Position numbers and translations under genes: made by a program. The notes beneath the pieces are model-generated. The model worked only from the letters and a program-made list of their open reading frames with translations. It had not been told where the DNA came from and did not search any database. From JBHENW01 sp046261875 (GTDB taxonomy: Bacteria > Acidobacteriota > Thermoanaerobaculia > UBA5066 > Gp7-AA6): a stretch of DNA of 64,000 nt. Every line of letters starts with the position of its first letter. The stretch's first letter is position 1. The stretch covers positions 1 to 64,000 of the forward strand of contig JBHENW010000050.1 of the NCBI GenBank assembly GCA_046261875.1. The letters run 5' to 3'. Of the stretch, positions 53,322 through 62,006 are shown one piece after another.

Positions 53322-54113
53322 GTGGAGCCCCGGCGCATCGTCTCGCTCTGCCCTTCGATTACCGAGACGCTCGTCGCGATCGGCGCCTACCCGCGCCTGG
53401 TCGGGATCACCCGGTACTGCGTGCGTCCGAAGGGGATGCTCTGGAGAGTCCCGAAGATCGGCGGGACGAAGAACCCGGACGTCTCGAGGATCTTCGACCT
53501 GCGCCCGGACCTGGTCTTCGCCAACCAGGAAGAGAACCGGATCGAGGACGTCCGGGCCCTGGAAGCGAAGGGAATCGCCGTGGACGTGACGTTCCCCACG
53601 CGTGTTGCGGAAGTGCCGGCGGCGATCCGGCACTGGGGGGAGCTCCTCGGGGGCGCCGAGGAGGCGGAAGCGCTGGCCCGGCGTATCGAGCGGGAGGCCG
53701 AAGCGCTGGGTGGCCCGGCCGCCCGGCCGTTCCTCTACGCCTGCTGGATCTGGAAGGACCCGTGGATGTCGGTCTCCGACGACACGTACGTGGCCGACCT
53801 CCTGCGGCTGGCCGGCGGCGTCAACGTATTCGGAGGCGCGGCCGACCCGTATCCGCGGGCGGAGCCGTCCGGGCCGGAGTCCCGGCGGGCGGAAGTGCAT
53901 TTTTTCCCGAGCGAGCCGTACCCGTTCCGGGAAGAGCAGCACGCGGCCATGACGGAGGAGCTCTTCGGCGGAACGCAGCGAATTTTTCTGGCGGGCGACG
54001 ACCTGACGTGGCACGGGGCGAGGACACTCGAGGGTCTCGCCCTGGCCGGCCGTCTCCGTGGGCTGACCGGTGAAAGTCGAGAGCGGACGGCGCCCTTCAG
54101 CCCCGCCGGTTGA
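53322..54113 (+). CDS. BtuF-like helical-backbone metal-receptor protein
   Basis: 263 residues from GTG 53322. It starts directly with RRIVSLCPSITETLVAIGA, the first strand of the BtuF/cobalamin-binding fold, so it lacks a signal peptide and may be cytoplasmic. It has the DLRPDLVFANQEEN motif of the family. The substrate (cobalamin or metal chelate) is uncertain; no transporter genes adjoin. The 3' end overlaps folE by 17 bp. Confidence 0.7.
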   Translation: MEPRRIVSLCPSITETLVAIGAYPRLVGITRYCVRPKGMLWRVPKIGGTKNPDVSRIFDLRPDLVFANQEENRIEDVRALEAKGIAVDVTFPTRVAEVPAAIRHWGELLGGAEEAEALARRIEREAEALGGPAARPFLYACWIWKDPWMSVSDDTYVADLLRLAGGVNVFGGAADPYPRAEPSGPESRRAEVHFFPSEPYPFREEQHAAMTEELFGGTQRIFLAGDDLTWHGARTLEGLALAGRLRGLTGESRERTAPFSPAG

Positions 54114-54699
54114 GGAGGTCCAGAAACTCCTCGCGCACCGGGCGGTCGTAGAAGATCCCGCGGATCGCGGAGGTGACCGTCAGCGCTCCGGGCTTCTTGA
54201 CGCCGCGCATCTCGACACAGAGATGGCGCGCCTCGATGACGACCATGACGCCCTGCGGGTGGAGCTTGTCCGCCATGAACTGCGCGACCTGTTCCGTCAG
54301 CCGCTCCTGGAGCTGCGGGCGCCGCGCATAGAACTCCAGGATGCGCGGCATCTTCGAGAGCCCGACGATCTTCTCGTTCGGGATGTAGGCGAGGTGCGCA
54401 TGGCCGTAGAACGGGACGAAATGATGCGAGCACAGGGAATAGAACGGGATGTCCTTCTCCATGACCATGGCCTGGTAATGCTCGGAGTTGGGAAAGATCG
54501 TGATCTTCGGCTCCGCCCCCTCCGATAGCCCGTGGAACATCTCCAGGTACATCTTGGCGACACGGTCCGGCGTCTCGGTCAGGTTCGGGTCGTGCGGATC
54601 CAGCCCGAGGGTCTCGATGATGCCGCGAACGTGGCGGGCGATCTCCCGGACCTTCTTGGCCTCCTCGACGGGGGCGATGATGATGTCGGTCTCGCTCAT
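54097..54699 (-). CDS. folE: GTP cyclohydrolase I
   Basis: 200 residues. Zinc ligands in FYSLCSHHFVPF and ARHLCVEMRG, and the GTP-binding region KIVGLSKMPRIL are all intact. It converts GTP to dihydroneopterin triphosphate, the first step to folate. Confidence 0.96.
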   Translation of the reverse strand: MSETDIIIAPVEEAKKVREIARHVRGIIETLGLDPHDPNLTETPDRVAKMYLEMFHGLSEGAEPKITIFPNSEHYQAMVMEKDIPFYSLCSHHFVPFYGHAHLAYIPNEKIVGLSKMPRILEFYARRPQLQERLTEQVAQFMADKLHPQGVMVVIEARHLCVEMRGVKKPGALTVTSAIRGIFYDRPVREEFLDLLNRRG

Positions 54700-54733
54700 G
54701 GCCGTGAGCCGCGCATTCTAGCCCTCCGGCGTC

Positions 54734-55843
54734 TCAGAGGATGGTCTTGCGGAACGCCCGGGTGCTCGCGGCCACGAGCACGATCGCGATGGCGAAGAGC
54801 GCGAGGACGTGCGGCCAGAGGTCCAGGAACTGGGCGCCGCGGATGATGATCCCCCGTGAGATCGCGATGAAATGGGTCGCCGGGAGAACCTGGGCGGCCA
54901 AGCGCAGAGGCCCGGGCAGCGAAGAGAGCGGAAAGATGTAGCCCGACAGCATGATCGACGGCAGTAGGAAACCCTGCGCCACCTGGATCGCTTCCGTCTG
55001 CGTGCGCGCGCGCGAGGAGACGAGGAGACCGAGGGCCAGGAGCGAGAAAAGGTAGATGAAGGACAGCCCCAGCAACAGCCAGATGCTGCCGTGGATCGGC
55101 ACCTGGAACACCCAGCGCATGAGAAACAGGACGAGCAGGAGCTGCGCGAAGGCGACGGCGAGGTAGGGCAGGAGCTTCCCGAAGACGACGCCCACGGGCG
55201 AAGCGGGCGTCACCATGAGCTGCTCGAGCGTTCCCCGCTCCCGCTCGCGGACTATGGCGAAGGCGGCGAGCAGAGTCCCGGAGAAGGTCAGGAGGATGGC
55301 GATGAGTCCGGGGATCAGGAGGTTCGCCGTGCGTGAATCCGGATTGAAGAGCATCACGGGATGCACACGCAAGCTGAGGTTCTCGAAAGCCGCATCGTCG
55401 CCGAGGGTCTCTTCGAGCGAGCGGGCGAGGGCCAGGCCGTTGGCCGCGGCGAGCGTCTGCGAGGAGATCGTGGAATCCGATCCGTCGATCGCCACGAGCA
55501 CGTCGGCCGGACGACCCGCGAGGCGGTGCCGTGCGTAATCGGGGGGAATCTCGATGCCGACGGAAACGGTTCCGGCGACGATCATCGCGTAGAGCTCCGC
55601 GCGCGACGCCGCCTGGGCGACGATGTCGAAGTAGCTCGTGTTCTCGAATCCTCGGAGGAGCGCGCGGCTCTCTTCCGTCCGGCTCCAGTCCATCACGGCG
55701 GTCGGCACGTGCTGGACGTTCGTGTCGATGAGCCCGAAGAGGACGAGCTGGAATGCCGGCAGCGCGAGCGCGAAGCGGAGAGTCCCCTTGTCCCGAAGCA
55801 TCTGCACCCACTCCTTGCGAAGCACCGCGCCCAGGCCCCTCAC
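54734..55843 (-). CDS. ABC-2 type transporter permease
   Basis: 369 residues. An N-terminal TM is followed by a large extracytoplasmic loop (about residues 45-170), then five TM helices ([20 protein letters not shown] and others) with the ABC-2 motif [16 protein letters not shown]. Overlaps the ATPase gene by 4 bp (ATGA). The operon order is regulator, HlyD, ATPase, permease, as in YbhFSR-type drug exporters. Confidence 0.88.
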   Translation of the reverse strand: MRGLGAVLRKEWVQMLRDKGTLRFALALPAFQLVLFGLIDTNVQHVPTAVMDWSRTEESRALLRGFENTSYFDIVAQAASRAELYAMIVAGTVSVGIEIPPDYARHRLAGRPADVLVAIDGSDSTISSQTLAAANGLALARSLEETLGDDAAFENLSLRVHPVMLFNPDSRTANLLIPGLIAILLTFSGTLLAAFAIVRERERGTLEQLMVTPASPVGVVFGKLLPYLAVAFAQLLLVLFLMRWVFQVPIHGSIWLLLGLSFIYLFSLLALGLLVSSRARTQTEAIQVAQGFLLPSIMLSGYIFPLSSLPGPLRLAAQVLPATHFIAISRGIIIRGAQFLDLWPHVLALFAIAIVLVAASTRAFRKTIL

Positions 55844-56856
55844 GGCGCCGATCCCCCGCCCGGAACCGCCGACGCCGGCTCTTCGCCCCGCTTCTCCGCC
55901 TGGATCTTCGTGAGGCGGACGAAGACGTCCTCGAGAGAGGCGTCGATCGGCCGGATCGTCACGCCCGCGCGTGCCGCGCGCTCGAGGTCCGCCGCGATCC
56001 GACCGTCGTGCACGTCCGCCCGCACGAGGAGGTGGAGCGAATTGCCGAAGATCGTGACGTCCTCGACGTACGGGAGCCCGCGGGCGACGTTCATGACCGC
56101 CGCGACCCCCTTCTGGCAGTCCGCCTCGACCCTCCGGGTTCCCTCGGGCGTCACCTCCGGCAGGGCCGTCAGGTCCGCCGGATCGCCCTCGACGAGCTTG
56201 CGGGAGAGGTAGAGATAGGCGACGCGGCCGCAGCGCTCCGCCTCGTCCATGTAGTGCGTCGTGACGAACAGTGTGACGTGCTCCGCGGCGAGCGTGAAGA
56301 GGAGGTTCCAGAGCTCGCGCCGGGCGACGGGGTCGATCCCGGCGGTCGGCTCATCGAGGAAGAGGACGCGCGGTTCGTGCATGAGCGCCGCCGCGAGCGC
56401 GAGACGCTGTTTCCAGCCTCCCGAGAGCTGGCCGGCGAGCCGGTCCCGGTAAGGCCCGATGGAAGTCAGCCCGATCGCCCAGTCGCGGCGCTCGGTTAGC
56501 CGGGGTCCCTGGAGCCGGTACACCGAAGCGAAGAAGTCCAGGTTCTCCCGGACGGTCAGGTCTTCGTAGAGCGAGAACCGCTGGGGGACGTAGCCGATGC
56601 GGCGACGCACCTCCTCGCCCTGCCCGGCGACGTCGAGACCGTCGACCCGGGCGCGGCCCTCCGTCGGGGCCAGCAGGCCGCAGAGGATCCGGATGAGCGT
56701 GGACTTGCCCGATCCGTTCGGCCCGAGCAGGCCGTAGATCTCTCCGCGGCGCACAGCCAGGGAGACGCGGTCGAGCGCGCGCACCTTGCCGAAGTCCCGC
56801 GAGATCCCTTCGACCTCGATCCCGTAGTCCGGAGGCGTGGAGGACATCGCTCTCAT
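55840..56856 (-). CDS. ABC transporter ATP-binding protein
   Basis: 338 residues from ATG 56856. Walker [10 protein letters not shown], signature [11 protein letters not shown], Walker [15 protein letters not shown] and switch His (FVTTHYMDE). A C-terminal extension of about 80 residues follows the nucleotide-binding domain. Powers the ABC-2 permease encoded downstream. Confidence 0.93.
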   Translation of the reverse strand: MRAMSSTPPDYGIEVEGISRDFGKVRALDRVSLAVRRGEIYGLLGPNGSGKSTLIRILCGLLAPTEGRARVDGLDVAGQGEEVRRRIGYVPQRFSLYEDLTVRENLDFFASVYRLQGPRLTERRDWAIGLTSIGPYRDRLAGQLSGGWKQRLALAAALMHEPRVLFLDEPTAGIDPVARRELWNLLFTLAAEHVTLFVTTHYMDEAERCGRVAYLYLSRKLVEGDPADLTALPEVTPEGTRRVEADCQKGVAAVMNVARGLPYVEDVTIFGNSLHLLVRADVHDGRIAADLERAARAGVTIRPIDASLEDVFVRLTKIQAEKRGEEPASAVPGGGSAP

Positions 56857-57788
56857 TCCTCCAGGCGCACGATCGCAGCCATGCCCGGCCTCAGGTCTCC
56901 CGGGTCGTCGATGGCGACCTTCACCCCGAAGACCTGGTCCATGCGCTGCTGTAGGGTCTGCACGTTGCGCGGCGTGTACTCCGCCTGGTTGCCGATCTCG
57001 ACGACGCGTCCCGGAAACTCCCGCCCCGGAAAAGAGTCCACTCGCAGGTGCGCCTTCTGGCCCACCCGGACGCGGCCGAGGGAAGGCTCGGGCACATAAA
57101 CGCGGACCCAGAGCTGTCCCGGCTCAAGAAGCCGCGCGACGGGCTGCTGCACCGCGACGAGATCGCCCGGCCGCAGGTCGAAGACCTCGACGGTTCCCCC
57201 CGCCGGGGCGCGCACGACCGCCTCCGCTTTCTGGCGCATCGCGTAGGCCAGCCGTCCTTCCTCCCGTGCGACGGCGGCTTCCGCCGCGTCGATGTCCTCC
57301 GGCCGGCTGCCGCGCGCGCGCTCCCGGTACAGCTCGAGCGCTGTGCGCGCGCGCGTGGCGGCCTCGTCGTACTGCTGGCGGCCGATGATGCCCTCGGCGA
57401 GCAGCCTTTCCAGGCGTCTGCGGTTGCTCTCGGCGTTGTCCCAGTCCGCCCGGGCCCGCGCGGTCTCCTCCGACCGAGGTCCGCGCTGCGCCCGCGTCCG
57501 GATCGCGCGCGCTTCGTCCACGCGCGCCTGCTGCTCCCGGATCTGCGCGTCGATCAGGTCCGTCTCGAGCGTCACGAGCGGCTGCCCGGCCGTGACTTGA
57601 TCGCCTTCGTCGACGTGAACCTCCCGCACCCGGCCTCCGACGAGCGATCCCACGCCGACGTCCCGCGCCTCGATCGTTCCGGAGAGGAGCAGCGGCTTCG
57701 CCCGCTCCGGCGGCCGGAGGGCCCAGAAGACGCCGGCGGCCGCGAGCAGAAGGATCACGATCGCGAGGACCACCCGCTTTGGTTTCAT
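56853..57788 (-). CDS. HlyD-family membrane fusion protein
   Basis: 311 residues from ATG 57788 with GGAGGAAG upstream. One N-terminal TM ([19 protein letters not shown]), a lipoyl-like half ([18 protein letters not shown]), a coiled-coil hairpin (about 85-200), and the return half ([13 protein letters not shown]). It bridges the inner-membrane exporter to the outer membrane. Overlaps both neighbours as ATGA. Confidence 0.9.
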   Translation of the reverse strand: MKPKRVVLAIVILLLAAAGVFWALRPPERAKPLLLSGTIEARDVGVGSLVGGRVREVHVDEGDQVTAGQPLVTLETDLIDAQIREQQARVDEARAIRTRAQRGPRSEETARARADWDNAESNRRRLERLLAEGIIGRQQYDEAATRARTALELYRERARGSRPEDIDAAEAAVAREEGRLAYAMRQKAEAVVRAPAGGTVEVFDLRPGDLVAVQQPVARLLEPGQLWVRVYVPEPSLGRVRVGQKAHLRVDSFPGREFPGRVVEIGNQAEYTPRNVQTLQQRMDQVFGVKVAIDDPGDLRPGMAAIVRLEE

Positions 57789-58408
57789 CGCTTCCTCCCC
57801 TTCGCGAGGGCTCCTTGCGTCCAGATCGAGATGACCGTGTCGATGTAGCGCGGGAGGGGCATTGCTGGCTGGACGCCGACGACGCGATGGAGAAACACGT
57901 ACGCGTGGAGCGCGCCGAGGAACGCCAGGGCCGCCCCCCGCGCATCGTCTCCGCGGAAGGTGCCCGCTTCCCGCGCGCGGATCAGGAATCGCTCGAGCAG
58001 CGTCAGGAACCGCCGCGGGGGAGACTCGGCGGAGCGGGGATCGAAGGGGAGCCGGAGGGACGGGTTTCCGCCGGTGTTCGCGCGGAGCCACTCGACGAAG
58101 CTCTCGCCGATCTTCTTCTCCATGAAGGGGACCCAGCGCTCGGCGAGACGCCGCAGGGAGGCGGCCGGCGCGCGCGGGTCGATCTGCGCGAAGAGCTCGA
58201 GGAGCGATACGGCTTCGCCGCGGCCGGAGGCCATCGCGGCCCGGAACAGCGCCTCCTTGGTCGGCTCGTGGCGGAGGAGGGCGGCGGCACTCACCCCCAC
58301 GCGGCGGCCGATGTCGGCGAGCGTCGCCCCTTCGTACCCCCGCGTGGCGAAGGCCTCGCGGGCGGCTTCGAGGACGGCGTCGCGGGTGACCCGGGGGGAT
58401 CGGCCCAT
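57785..58408 (-). CDS. TetR family regulator of the exporter operon
   Basis: 207 residues. TetR HTH at the N-terminus (FATRGYEGATLADIGRRVGVSAAALLRH). The C-terminal helical domain would bind the exported drug or metabolite. First gene of the operon, so likely autoregulating it through the AT-rich site just upstream. Confidence 0.9.
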   Translation of the reverse strand: MGRSPRVTRDAVLEAAREAFATRGYEGATLADIGRRVGVSAAALLRHEPTKEALFRAAMASGRGEAVSLLELFAQIDPRAPAASLRRLAERWVPFMEKKIGESFVEWLRANTGGNPSLRLPFDPRSAESPPRRFLTLLERFLIRAREAGTFRGDDARGAALAFLGALHAYVFLHRVVGVQPAMPLPRYIDTVISIWTQGALAKGRKR

Positions 58409-58413
58409 GTAAA

Positions 58414-58426
58414 TAACTATACGTTA
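58414..58426. promoter_or_regulatory. Candidate TetR operator upstream of exporter operon
   Basis: TAAC-TATAC-GTTA within a 30-bp AT-rich island in GC-rich DNA, beginning 6 bp before the tetR start. ATAGTT-like units recur as a direct repeat. Position supports autorepression. Confidence 0.45.
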
Positions 58427-58493
58427 ATTTATAAACTATGTCTGGCTGTCCCGGTTCGGGCGGGTTCCCCAGGGAGCTCGGGAGTGGGGAGCG

Positions 58494-60230
58494 CTAAGGC
58501 GCGGCGAGCGGGACCCCCCGGCGCGCGGTGAGCCACCGCTCGAGCTCTTCGGCGCTCCGTGCATTGAGCGTGGCTTCGGGAGTGACCCAGCCCTTGCGGG
58601 CGATCCCGACGCCGTACGGGACGAGCTCGAGCTCGCGAATCGAGTGCGCGTCGGGGTCGATCGAGATGAGGACGCCCCGTTCCACCGCGCGGCGGCCCAG
58701 CCGCCAGTCCAGCTCGAGACGGTGGGGGTTGCAGTTCATCTCGATGGCGCACCCGGACTCCGCGGCGGCGTCGATGACCGCCTCGGCGTCCACCGCAATC
58801 GGCTCCCGGGAGAGGAGCAGCCTCCCGGTCGGGTGTCCCAGGACGGAGACGAGAGGATTCCGCACGGCGCGGACGAGCCGCTCCGTCTGCTCCTCGCGGG
58901 ACAGGCCGAAGCGGGAATGGACCGATGCCACGACGACGTCGAAGATCGGGAGGAACTCGTCACCGAAGTCGATCGAGCCGTCCGCGAGGATGTCGGCTTC
59001 CGTTCCGTGGAAGATGCGGAAGCCGGGAACCCGGCGCCGCAGAGACCGGATCGCCTCGCGCTGCGCGCGGACGCGGGCGGGCGTGAGCCCCCCGGCGTAC
59101 GAGGCCGTCTCGCTGTGATCCGTGATCGCCGCATACGAATAACCGGAAGTCCGCATGGCAGCCACCATCTCCTCGACGGAGTGGCGGCCGTCGGACTCGG
59201 TCGTGTGGACGTGGATGAGGCCGCGGAGATCCGAATCCTGGACGAGCCGCGGCAGGTCGCCCCGCTCCGCCGCCTCGATCTCGCCCCGTCCCTCGCGCAG
59301 CTCCGGCTCGATGTAGCCGAGGCCGAGCGCCCGGTAGATGTCCGCTTCCCTCGCGCACGGGATGCGGCGATCGCCGCTCTCGGAGTAGAGGCCGTATTCG
59401 TTGAGCTTGAGCCCCTTCCGCCGCGCGCGTCCCCGGAGAGCCGTATTGTGCTCTTTCGAGCCCGTGAAATAGAGCAGCGCCGCGGGAAGGTCCTCCGGGT
59501 CGACGATCCGAAGGTCCGCGGAAAGGCCGTCGTGGAATCGGACGCTCACCTTGGTCGGACCATCCGCGAGGACCTCCGTCACCCCGGGAAGCGCCTTGAA
59601 AGCCCCGGCGACCGCCGCGGGCTTTCGCGCGGTCGCCACGAGGTCGATGTCGCGAATGACCTCGAGCCGACGCCGCAGGCTGCCCGCGATCTCCAATCGG
59701 TCGGCCAGACCCCGCAGGGCGGCGACGGCGTCTTCGGCCCGGGCGCGCGCCCGATGGTAGTGGTGATACCCGGCGCTCGCCCGCATGACCGCGATGCTCT
59801 TCAGGATCTTCTCCGCGCTTCGGGGACCGAACCCCTTCACCGCGGCGACGGTGCCATCCCGGCAGGCCCGTTCGAGGGACGCCAGGGAATCGATGCCGAT
59901 CGCCTGGTAGAGCTGTTTCGCTTTGCGCGCACCGAATCCGGGGATGCGGAGACACTCGCGCAGTCCCGGAGGAAACGCGGCTCGCAGCTCCGCGTGGTAG
60001 GGGAGGGCGCCCGTCTCGACGAGCGTCCGGATGTTCGAGAAGAGGCCGGCACCGATGCCGCGGACGTTCCGAAGCTCGCCGGTGCGAACCGCCTCGTCGA
60101 GATCGCCGCCGAAGGCGAGCACGGCCCGGGCACCGTTTTCGTACGCGCGGACCTTGAAAGGGTTCTCGCCTTTCAGCTCGAGCATGGCGGCGATCTCTTC
60201 GAGGATTCGCGCCACCTCCCGCCGGTCCAC
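58494..60230 (-). CDS. polX: DNA polymerase X family protein with PHP nuclease domain
   Basis: 578 residues from GTG 60230. N-terminal 8-kDa-like and HhH domains (NVRGIGAGLFSNI, IPGFGARKAKQLYQ, VKGFGPRSAEKIL), polymerase palm with DID (EVIRDIDLVATA), and a C-terminal PHP domain (LIHVHTTESDGRHS, AITDHSE, GTEADIL, VASVHSRF). Fills short gaps in base-excision repair and has 3'-5' exonuclease activity through PHP. Confidence 0.93.
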   Translation of the reverse strand: MDRREVARILEEIAAMLELKGENPFKVRAYENGARAVLAFGGDLDEAVRTGELRNVRGIGAGLFSNIRTLVETGALPYHAELRAAFPPGLRECLRIPGFGARKAKQLYQAIGIDSLASLERACRDGTVAAVKGFGPRSAEKILKSIAVMRASAGYHHYHRARARAEDAVAALRGLADRLEIAGSLRRRLEVIRDIDLVATARKPAAVAGAFKALPGVTEVLADGPTKVSVRFHDGLSADLRIVDPEDLPAALLYFTGSKEHNTALRGRARRKGLKLNEYGLYSESGDRRIPCAREADIYRALGLGYIEPELREGRGEIEAAERGDLPRLVQDSDLRGLIHVHTTESDGRHSVEEMVAAMRTSGYSYAAITDHSETASYAGGLTPARVRAQREAIRSLRRRVPGFRIFHGTEADILADGSIDFGDEFLPIFDVVVASVHSRFGLSREEQTERLVRAVRNPLVSVLGHPTGRLLLSREPIAVDAEAVIDAAAESGCAIEMNCNPHRLELDWRLGRRAVERGVLISIDPDAHSIRELELVPYGVGIARKGWVTPEATLNARSAEELERWLTARRGVPLAAP

Positions 60231-60296
60231 GCGCGGATTCTATGGGGCGGTGGCGGGAATGCTTGTTGCAGACGCAACCGGGCAAGGAGGACCCTC

Positions 60297-60506
60297 ATGG
60301 CGAGAGTCGCGAAGATCATCGAACTGGTCTGTTCGTCACCCAAGAGCTGGGAAGACGCCGTGCGCAACGGGATTGCCGAAGCCTCGAAGACGGTGCGAGG
60401 GATCCGCGGGGTGGACGTGCAGGATTGGACAGCGAGCGTCGAGGGCGACCAGATCCGCGAGTACAAGGTGAACCTCAAGATCGCATTCGGGGTCGAAGCC
60501 GAGTAA
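60297..60506 (+). CDS. Dodecin, flavin-binding protein
   Basis: 69 residues from ATG 60297 with AAGGAGG. VAKIIELVCSSPKSWEDAV and RGIRGVDVQDWTA carry the dodecin features, including the Trp that stacks on flavin. Stores or buffers FMN/riboflavin as a dodecamer. Confidence 0.92.
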   Translation: MARVAKIIELVCSSPKSWEDAVRNGIAEASKTVRGIRGVDVQDWTASVEGDQIREYKVNLKIAFGVEAE

Positions 60507-60564
60507 GGCTCCTGCGGCCGCGAGCTCAAGACGTCGTCCCGCTCGGGGTTAACATCACCCACCG

Positions 60565-61389
60565 GTGCGCGTCGATCTACACACCCATTCCTCGGTTTCG
60601 GACGGGCTCGACTCGCCCGCCGAGCTGGTGCGCCTCATGTCCTACGCGGGCATCGATGCGTTCGCGCTGACGGACCACGACACGCTCCAGGGCCTGCCCG
60701 AGGCGCGCGAGGAGGCGCAGCGGCTCGGCGTCGAGGTGATCGCCGGCGCCGAGATCTCCGCCAACTTCGGCGGCAGCGACGACATCCACATCCTCGCGCT
60801 CTTCGTGGATGAAGGGCACGCGGGCTTGCGGGCGACCCTGTCGGAGCGCCAGGAGTACCGGCGGACGCGGGGGGAACGGATGGCGCGGAAGCTCATCGAC
60901 GCCGGCTATGCCATCGACCTGGTGGCGATCCGCGACGAGGTGGGAGGCGGCGTGTGGGGCCGGCCTCATCTGGCCCGGGCGCTCGTCCGCGCCGGCTACG
61001 CCACGGATCTGGATAACGCGTTCGACCGTTTCCTGGGGCACGATCACCCGTGGTACGTCCCATACGAGAAGTGGCCGGCCGTGGAGGTCGTGCACGCCGT
61101 CCGGGAGGCCGGCGGCGTTTCTTCGCTGGCCCACGCCGTCTGGTACCCGGACGTGGAAGGTATGGTGCGCACCCTCGCGGCGGAAGGTCTCGACGCCATG
61201 GAGGTCTTCCACCCGGATCACGGCCCCGAGGAGGAAGCCCGGTTCGGCGCCCTGGTGCGCGAGCTCGGCCTCGCCGCGACCGCGGGGAGCGACTTTCACG
61301 GCGCTCCCGAAGGGCGCAAGCACCCCGGCGGGGTCTGGGGTGATGCAGAGATGCTCGGGATTCTGCGCGCCCGCGCCCAGCGGGAATGA
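60565..61389 (+). CDS. PHP-domain phosphoesterase (YciV/RNase AM-like)
   Basis: 274 residues from GTG 60565. MRVDLHTHSSVSDG (HxH), ALTDHDT, GAEIS and a late ATAGSDFHG give the full trinuclear metal set. Relatives hydrolyse 3',5'-nucleotide phosphates or trim RNA 5' ends. Overlaps the next gene as ATGA. Confidence 0.88.
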   Translation: MRVDLHTHSSVSDGLDSPAELVRLMSYAGIDAFALTDHDTLQGLPEAREEAQRLGVEVIAGAEISANFGGSDDIHILALFVDEGHAGLRATLSERQEYRRTRGERMARKLIDAGYAIDLVAIRDEVGGGVWGRPHLARALVRAGYATDLDNAFDRFLGHDHPWYVPYEKWPAVEVVHAVREAGGVSSLAHAVWYPDVEGMVRTLAAEGLDAMEVFHPDHGPEEEARFGALVRELGLAATAGSDFHGAPEGRKHPGGVWGDAEMLGILRARAQRE

Positions 61390-61763
61390 CCGATCCGGGG
61401 GGGGTGCCGGGCCGCTGGGTGGTCCTCGTCCAGCGGTCCGACGCGGCGTCCCTCTACGAAGTGGCTGCCATGACGGCCTCGGCCACGGCGCTCGGCGTCG
61501 AGGTATTCCTGGTCTGGTTCGGGCAGGCCCTGGATGCGTTCGCTTCGGGTCAGCTCGACGAGCCCTCGCCCACGGGCGCGAGCGCGGCGGCCCTGCTCGC
61601 GGAGGCGCGCGAAAGCGGCCGCCTGCGCCACCTCGCCTGCTCGGCCTCGGCCGTCTCCTCCCGGAGCGGACCGGACGGCGTGCGTGCCCGGGTGGACGAT
61701 CTCGTCGGATGGCCGACGGTCGTTTCCCTGATGCGCGCGGCGGAGAGAGCCTTCGTCTGGTGA
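61386..61763 (+). CDS. DsrE/peroxiredoxin-like small protein
   Basis: 125 residues. VVLVQRSDAASLYEVAAMTASATALG and VEVFLVWFGQALDAF look like the DsrE-type alpha/beta fold. It has one Cys (HLACSAS). No sulfur genes are nearby. Coupled to the PHP gene by ATGA. Confidence 0.6.
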   Translation: MTDPGGVPGRWVVLVQRSDAASLYEVAAMTASATALGVEVFLVWFGQALDAFASGQLDEPSPTGASAAALLAEARESGRLRHLACSASAVSSRSGPDGVRARVDDLVGWPTVVSLMRAAERAFVW

Positions 61764-61962
61764 GTCCCGCGCAGACCGCCCTGCGCTGAAAATCGCTCCC
61801 TTCCAGTCTCTTTCCTCCGCGCCTTTCGGGGCGGACGTCATTTGTCCGTCGCGCGCGCGCTAATCGTTGTGGAAAAAAAGCGCGCTGCGGAAAAGAAATA
61901 TTTTCCGCCGCGCGCGACGAAAGCCGGAGCGCTTTCCGGCCATGCGGAAATTTCTGGAGCGT

Positions 61963-61990
61963 TGACACTCCCCGAAGCAGTGAAAACAAT
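61963..61990 (+). promoter_or_regulatory. Possible promoter of dnaB
   Basis: TTGACA (61963-61968), 16-bp spacer, AACAAT (61985-61990). Transcription would start about 10 bp before ATG 62007, giving a nearly leaderless message. The -10 is poor. Confidence 0.35.
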
Positions 61991-62006
61991 GCGCGCAATC
62001 TCCACA